Assembly (NCBI GenBank): GCA_002791255.1
Contig: PFWS01000013.1
Span: 1,911-10,740 of the forward strand
DNA length: 8,830 bases
Reading direction: 5' to 3'
Origin: Candidatus Uhrbacteria bacterium CG_4_9_14_3_um_filter_36_7
GTDB taxonomy: Bacteria; Patescibacteriota; Patescibacteriia; UBA9934; GWF2-40-263
Both the position numbers and the translations under genes were made by a program. How positions within the stretch are numbered: the stretch's first letter is position 1; the number at the start of each line of letters is the position of its first letter. Below the pieces are notes generated by a model. The model was not told the origin of the DNA. It saw only the letters and a list, made by a program, of their open reading frames with translations, and did no database searches. Shown here piece after piece: positions 6,372-8,830 of the stretch.

Positions 6372-7234
6372 AAAATACCTCAATTTTTAAATCCGGATTT
6401 GCGGTTCTTATTGGCCGAAGTAATGTTGGAAAATCAACTCTTCTTAATTCGCTTGTTGGAACAAAAGTGGCTATTACAACTCCAAAAGCACAAACAACCC
6501 GTCGACCTATTCAAGGAATTATTCATAAACCACAGGGACAAATTATCTTTGTTGACACTCCTGGAATTTTTAAACAATCACGTGATCAACTTTCAAAAAA
6601 ACTTTTTTCTTATGTAAAAGAATCACTTAAAGATATTGATGTGGTTGTCTACGTAGTAGATCCAACCCGCGATATTGGAGCAGAAGAAAAGTATATTTTA
6701 GATCTTGTTAAACATCTAGGAACAAAAAAAATTTTTGTTATTAACAAAATGGATGAAAAACAAAAACCATATCTTGAATTTTATCGAGAAATGGGACGTT
6801 CTTTTGAAAATGTCATTGAGCTATCTGCTAAAACACGTGAGAACCTTAATCTGCTTTTAGAGACAATTTTTAATGATTTACCAGAAGGTGAACCATTTTA
6901 TCCAGAAGGACAATTTACAAGTCTTAGACATGAAGAATGGCTTGCTGAGCTTGTTCGGGAAAAACTCTTTTTACGCCTTCGTCAAGAAGTTCCCTATTCC
7001 GTCCATGTTGTGGTTGATGAAACGCAAACACGTGAAAACGGAACAGTTTATATTAAAGCACGGGTTTTAACCACAGATGATCGATATAAATCAATGATTA
7101 TTGGTAAGGGTGGGCGTGGAATTAAAGAAATTGGACAATCAACTAGAAAAGAGCTTGAAACTGTTATGCAACAATCTGTTTTTTTGGATCTATCTGTTGA
7201 AGTTAATCCTCATTGGGTTGAACAATTTCTTTAA
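6368..7234 (+). CDS. era: GTPase Era, 30S ribosomal subunit assembly factor
   Basis: Era is an essential GTPase that binds the 3' end of 16S rRNA through a C-terminal KH domain and helps mature the small subunit. This 288-residue protein is close to the usual 295-300. Its G domain shows G1 GRSNVGKS (16-23), the G2 region TTRRPIQGI (43-51), G3 DTPG (63-66), G4 NKMD (126-129) and G5 SAK (153-155). The KH domain (about 205-285) has the IIGKGG loop (244-249) followed by RGIKEIG. G1 has serine where most Era proteins have proline (GRPNVGKS), which should not abolish nucleotide binding. The ATG at 6368 overlaps the rlmD stop in ATGA, suggesting translational coupling of two ribosome-maturation factors. 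The stop meets the htrA stop from the other strand. Confidence 0.97.
   Translation: MKNTSIFKSGFAVLIGRSNVGKSTLLNSLVGTKVAITTPKAQTTRRPIQGIIHKPQGQIIFVDTPGIFKQSRDQLSKKLFSYVKESLKDIDVVVYVVDPTRDIGAEEKYILDLVKHLGTKKIFVINKMDEKQKPYLEFYREMGRSFENVIELSAKTRENLNLLLETIFNDLPEGEPFYPEGQFTSLRHEEWLAELVREKLFLRLRQEVPYSVHVVVDETQTRENGTVYIKARVLTTDDRYKSMIIGKGGRGIKEIGQSTRKELETVMQQSVFLDLSVEVNPHWVEQFL
7231..7234. other. Tail-to-tail overlap of the era and htrA stop codons
   Basis: The palindrome TTAA provides TAA to era (7232-7234, plus) and TAA to htrA (7231-7233, minus). There is no space for an intrinsic terminator between the genes, and I see no hairpin plus T-run in the first bases of either neighbour, so the two transcripts probably run into each other. 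Confidence 0.85.
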
Positions 7235-8481
7235 TTTGGCATTTCTTCAAGAACCACGACAATTTCTTTTTCTTCTCCGTTGTGTAAGATTTTAATCTTT
7301 ACTTCTTGCCCTACTTGTTTTGAGCTTATAAGAGAAGAGAGCGAATGATTTTGATTAATTTGAACTCCATCTATTTCAAGCAATATATCATTTTCTTCGA
7401 TTCCGGCTTTATGAGCTGCAGAGCCAGGAATAACCGCTAACTCATCAGGATTTTCTCCTCGCATAACCAAGACCCCATAATCAACAGGTAATTTATTTGT
7501 TTCTTGAATAGATGGGGTAATTGGAATATAACGTACTCCTAGATATGGACGAATCACTTTACCGTATTCCTTCATACTTTCAACAGATGATTTAACACTA
7601 TTGGCAGGTAAAGCAAAACCAATATTTTGAGAACCACTTGCAATAGCCACATTCACTCCAACTACTTTTCCACCTAAATTTAATAAAGGACCACCTGAAT
7701 TTCCTGGATTAATTGCTGCATCAGTCTGAATCACGTTTTCAAGGACTTCTGATTGCCCAACTCCATTTCCTGCCATAATTGAACGCGACAATCCTGAAAT
7801 TACTCCAGTTGAAACCGTATTACGAAATTCTCCAAGCGCATTTCCAATGGCAATAACCGCCTGACCAAGTCGAAGGCTATCTGAATCACCAAATTCAAGA
7901 TAGGGTGTACCATTTGCCTCAATTTTTAAAAGGGCAATATCAAGCATTTCATCTAAAGCAATCACTTTGGCTGTATATTTTTGCTCATCATTTGTAAAAA
8001 CAGTATATTCTGCCTCTTTTTGTAAGACCACATGGGCGTTGGTAACTAAATATCCGTCCGAAGAAATAAAAAACCCTGATCCTCCTCCAATTTCTTTCTT
8101 TTCTGTTCCATTTTGTCGATATTGTGGAATTCGCAAACGAAACGGGCTACGTCCGCCAAAAAATCCATCAAAAGGATTTATATAATATTCTTCAATAATA
8201 GGAACATCTTGAGTAATGATAATTGATACAACAGCTGGATTTACCTCTTCTACGACATCACTGACATCCATAGCAATAATAGCTGTTGGTGAATCTGGCA
8301 AAACCGTTTCTTCATTTATAAATAAAGAAAGAAACTCGTTTAATTGATTTTTGGCTGGTTGCGAAAACATCACCAAAAAGAAAATAATCAAAATAATGAC
8401 CGTGCCAAACATCCCTCCCAAAAATCCATCTCTCCAAGAATTTCCTTTTTTTGATAAAGATGTTTCATTAAATGAATTCAT
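7231..8481 (-). CDS. htrA: Membrane-anchored HtrA/DegP-family serine protease with one PDZ domain
   Basis: HtrA proteases degrade or refold damaged proteins outside the cytoplasmic membrane. The 416-residue protein starts with a short cytoplasmic tail and a membrane anchor (about 20-39), then a linker to 75. The chymotrypsin-fold protease domain (about 76-305) has the catalytic triad H150 (TNAHVV), D181 (DIALLKI) and S262 (GNSGGPL), with the preceding IQTDAAINPG. A long flexible loop rich in Phe/Gly/Arg (98-130) precedes GGGSGFFIS, as in the LA loop of the family. A single PDZ domain follows (about 310-412: YLGVRY, PGSAAHKAGI, NDILLEIDG), so the layout is DegS/HtrA-like rather than the two-PDZ DegP. 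The ATG at 8481 is 18 bases after the stop of the upstream gene. The 3' end overlaps era tail to tail by four bases. Confidence 0.96.
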   Translation of the reverse strand: MNSFNETSLSKKGNSWRDGFLGGMFGTVIILIIFFLVMFSQPAKNQLNEFLSLFINEETVLPDSPTAIIAMDVSDVVEEVNPAVVSIIITQDVPIIEEYYINPFDGFFGGRSPFRLRIPQYRQNGTEKKEIGGGSGFFISSDGYLVTNAHVVLQKEAEYTVFTNDEQKYTAKVIALDEMLDIALLKIEANGTPYLEFGDSDSLRLGQAVIAIGNALGEFRNTVSTGVISGLSRSIMAGNGVGQSEVLENVIQTDAAINPGNSGGPLLNLGGKVVGVNVAIASGSQNIGFALPANSVKSSVESMKEYGKVIRPYLGVRYIPITPSIQETNKLPVDYGVLVMRGENPDELAVIPGSAAHKAGIEENDILLEIDGVQINQNHSLSSLISSKQVGQEVKIKILHNGEEKEIVVVLEEMPN

Positions 8482-8499
8482 AATTATTTAGTTGAATCA

Positions 8500-8830
8500 T
8501 TATTGTAATGGATGATAGATTTCAATCTCTTGAGAAAATTCAACATGCAATTCATAATCTTGATATGGTTTTTCCCCCTTAGGAACATAAGTAATACCCG
8601 TAAGATCAACACCTGTTAAATCAAGCTCGGATAATTCTTCTGGATATAACCCTTCTGTGAAAAAAGATACCCAAAGCGTTTGTTGAAGATATTTTGCATG
8701 TTGTTCAATCATACCATCATCTCCTGTATACCGACTTAAATTATTATCAGCAAGTGAATCTGTGAAATCAACGACTTTTTTCTGATCTGTTGGAATCGAA
8801 TTGTTTGAAGTATTACTGGATGAAGAACTT
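8500..8830 (-). CDS. Hypothetical protein, C-terminal part, enters from right edge; possibly pseudopilin-like
   Basis: About 110 codons are open to the right edge and end at TAA at 8500-8502; an internal ATG at 8712 is unlikely to be the true start because the frame continues upstream with protein-like composition. The visible part begins with a Ser/Asn-rich linker (SSSSSNTSNNS) and continues through KKVVDFTDSLADNNLSRYTGDDG to a compact domain: a helix (MIEQHAKYLQQTLWVSFF), then GLYPEELSELDL, TGITYVPKG and a strand DYELHVEF. The order helix, G-x-YP, GxxYxPxG, YxLxVxF faintly recalls the C-terminal half of type II/IV pseudopilin-like proteins, but I do not recognise it with confidence. A low-complexity linker usually joins a membrane anchor to an outer domain. 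It probably shares a transcript with htrA, 18 bases downstream. Confidence 0.7.
   Translation of the reverse strand, partial: SSSSSNTSNNSIPTDQKKVVDFTDSLADNNLSRYTGDDGMIEQHAKYLQQTLWVSFFTEGLYPEELSELDLTGVDLTGITYVPKGEKPYQDYELHVEFSQEIEIYHPLQ

Noticed and set aside
1..8830. Alternative genetic code with TGA as glycine or tryptophan, as in some Patescibacteria
   Set aside because: TGA terminates the PKD-protein, corA and rlmD genes at sensible family lengths, and tryptophans are encoded by TGG.

Overview
This is an AT-rich, very densely packed bacterial window. Nine protein genes, two of them cut by the window edges, fill almost all of it, and no gene-free stretch exceeds about 60 bases. Neighbouring genes repeatedly overlap by a few bases (ATGA junctions). 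Several genes end in TGA and I found no in-frame TGA inside a gene, so TGA is a normal stop. The gene types, the divergent MurJ, the surface protein with calcium-binding repeats, the near absence of Shine-Dalgarno sequences and the compact layout together suggest a Candidate Phyla Radiation / Patescibacteria (Parcubacteria-like) genome. That placement is inference from style; there is no rRNA or ribosomal-protein marker here.

Left half (about 1-4973, minus strand): a six-gene, probably single-transcript cluster reading leftward. In transcription order it is a SpoU/TrmH-type RNA 2'-O-methyltransferase, a family 2 glycosyltransferase, a CorA-type Mg2+/metal channel, a PduL-type phosphate acyltransferase, a secreted and C-terminally anchored CARDB-like/thrombospondin-type-3/PKD protein, and the N-terminal two thirds of a MurJ lipid II flippase that runs off the left edge. 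Three of the products concern the envelope (glycosyltransferase, surface protein, MurJ), one ion balance, one acetyl-CoA/acetyl-phosphate energy metabolism and one RNA modification.

Middle (about 4974-7234): a 57-base gap holds back-to-back -10-like elements. Rightward from it come an RlmD-type iron-sulfur 23S rRNA m5U methyltransferase and the ribosome-assembly GTPase Era, joined by an ATGA overlap. Together with the divergent SpoU enzyme this makes a small ribosome/RNA-maturation neighbourhood.

Right end (7231-8830, minus strand): a membrane-anchored HtrA/DegP-family serine protease with one PDZ domain lies downstream of the C-terminal part of an unrecognised protein that enters from the right edge. 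The stops of era and htrA overlap tail to tail in a shared TTAA.

No mobile element, CRISPR array, tRNA or rRNA was seen, and no new multi-gene system stands out. The most interesting points are the PduL homologue with altered residues beside its metal-binding histidines, a MurJ lacking two of the arginines essential in E. coli, the calcium-repeat/PKD surface protein coupled to murJ, and the crowded divergent start region around 4971-5069.
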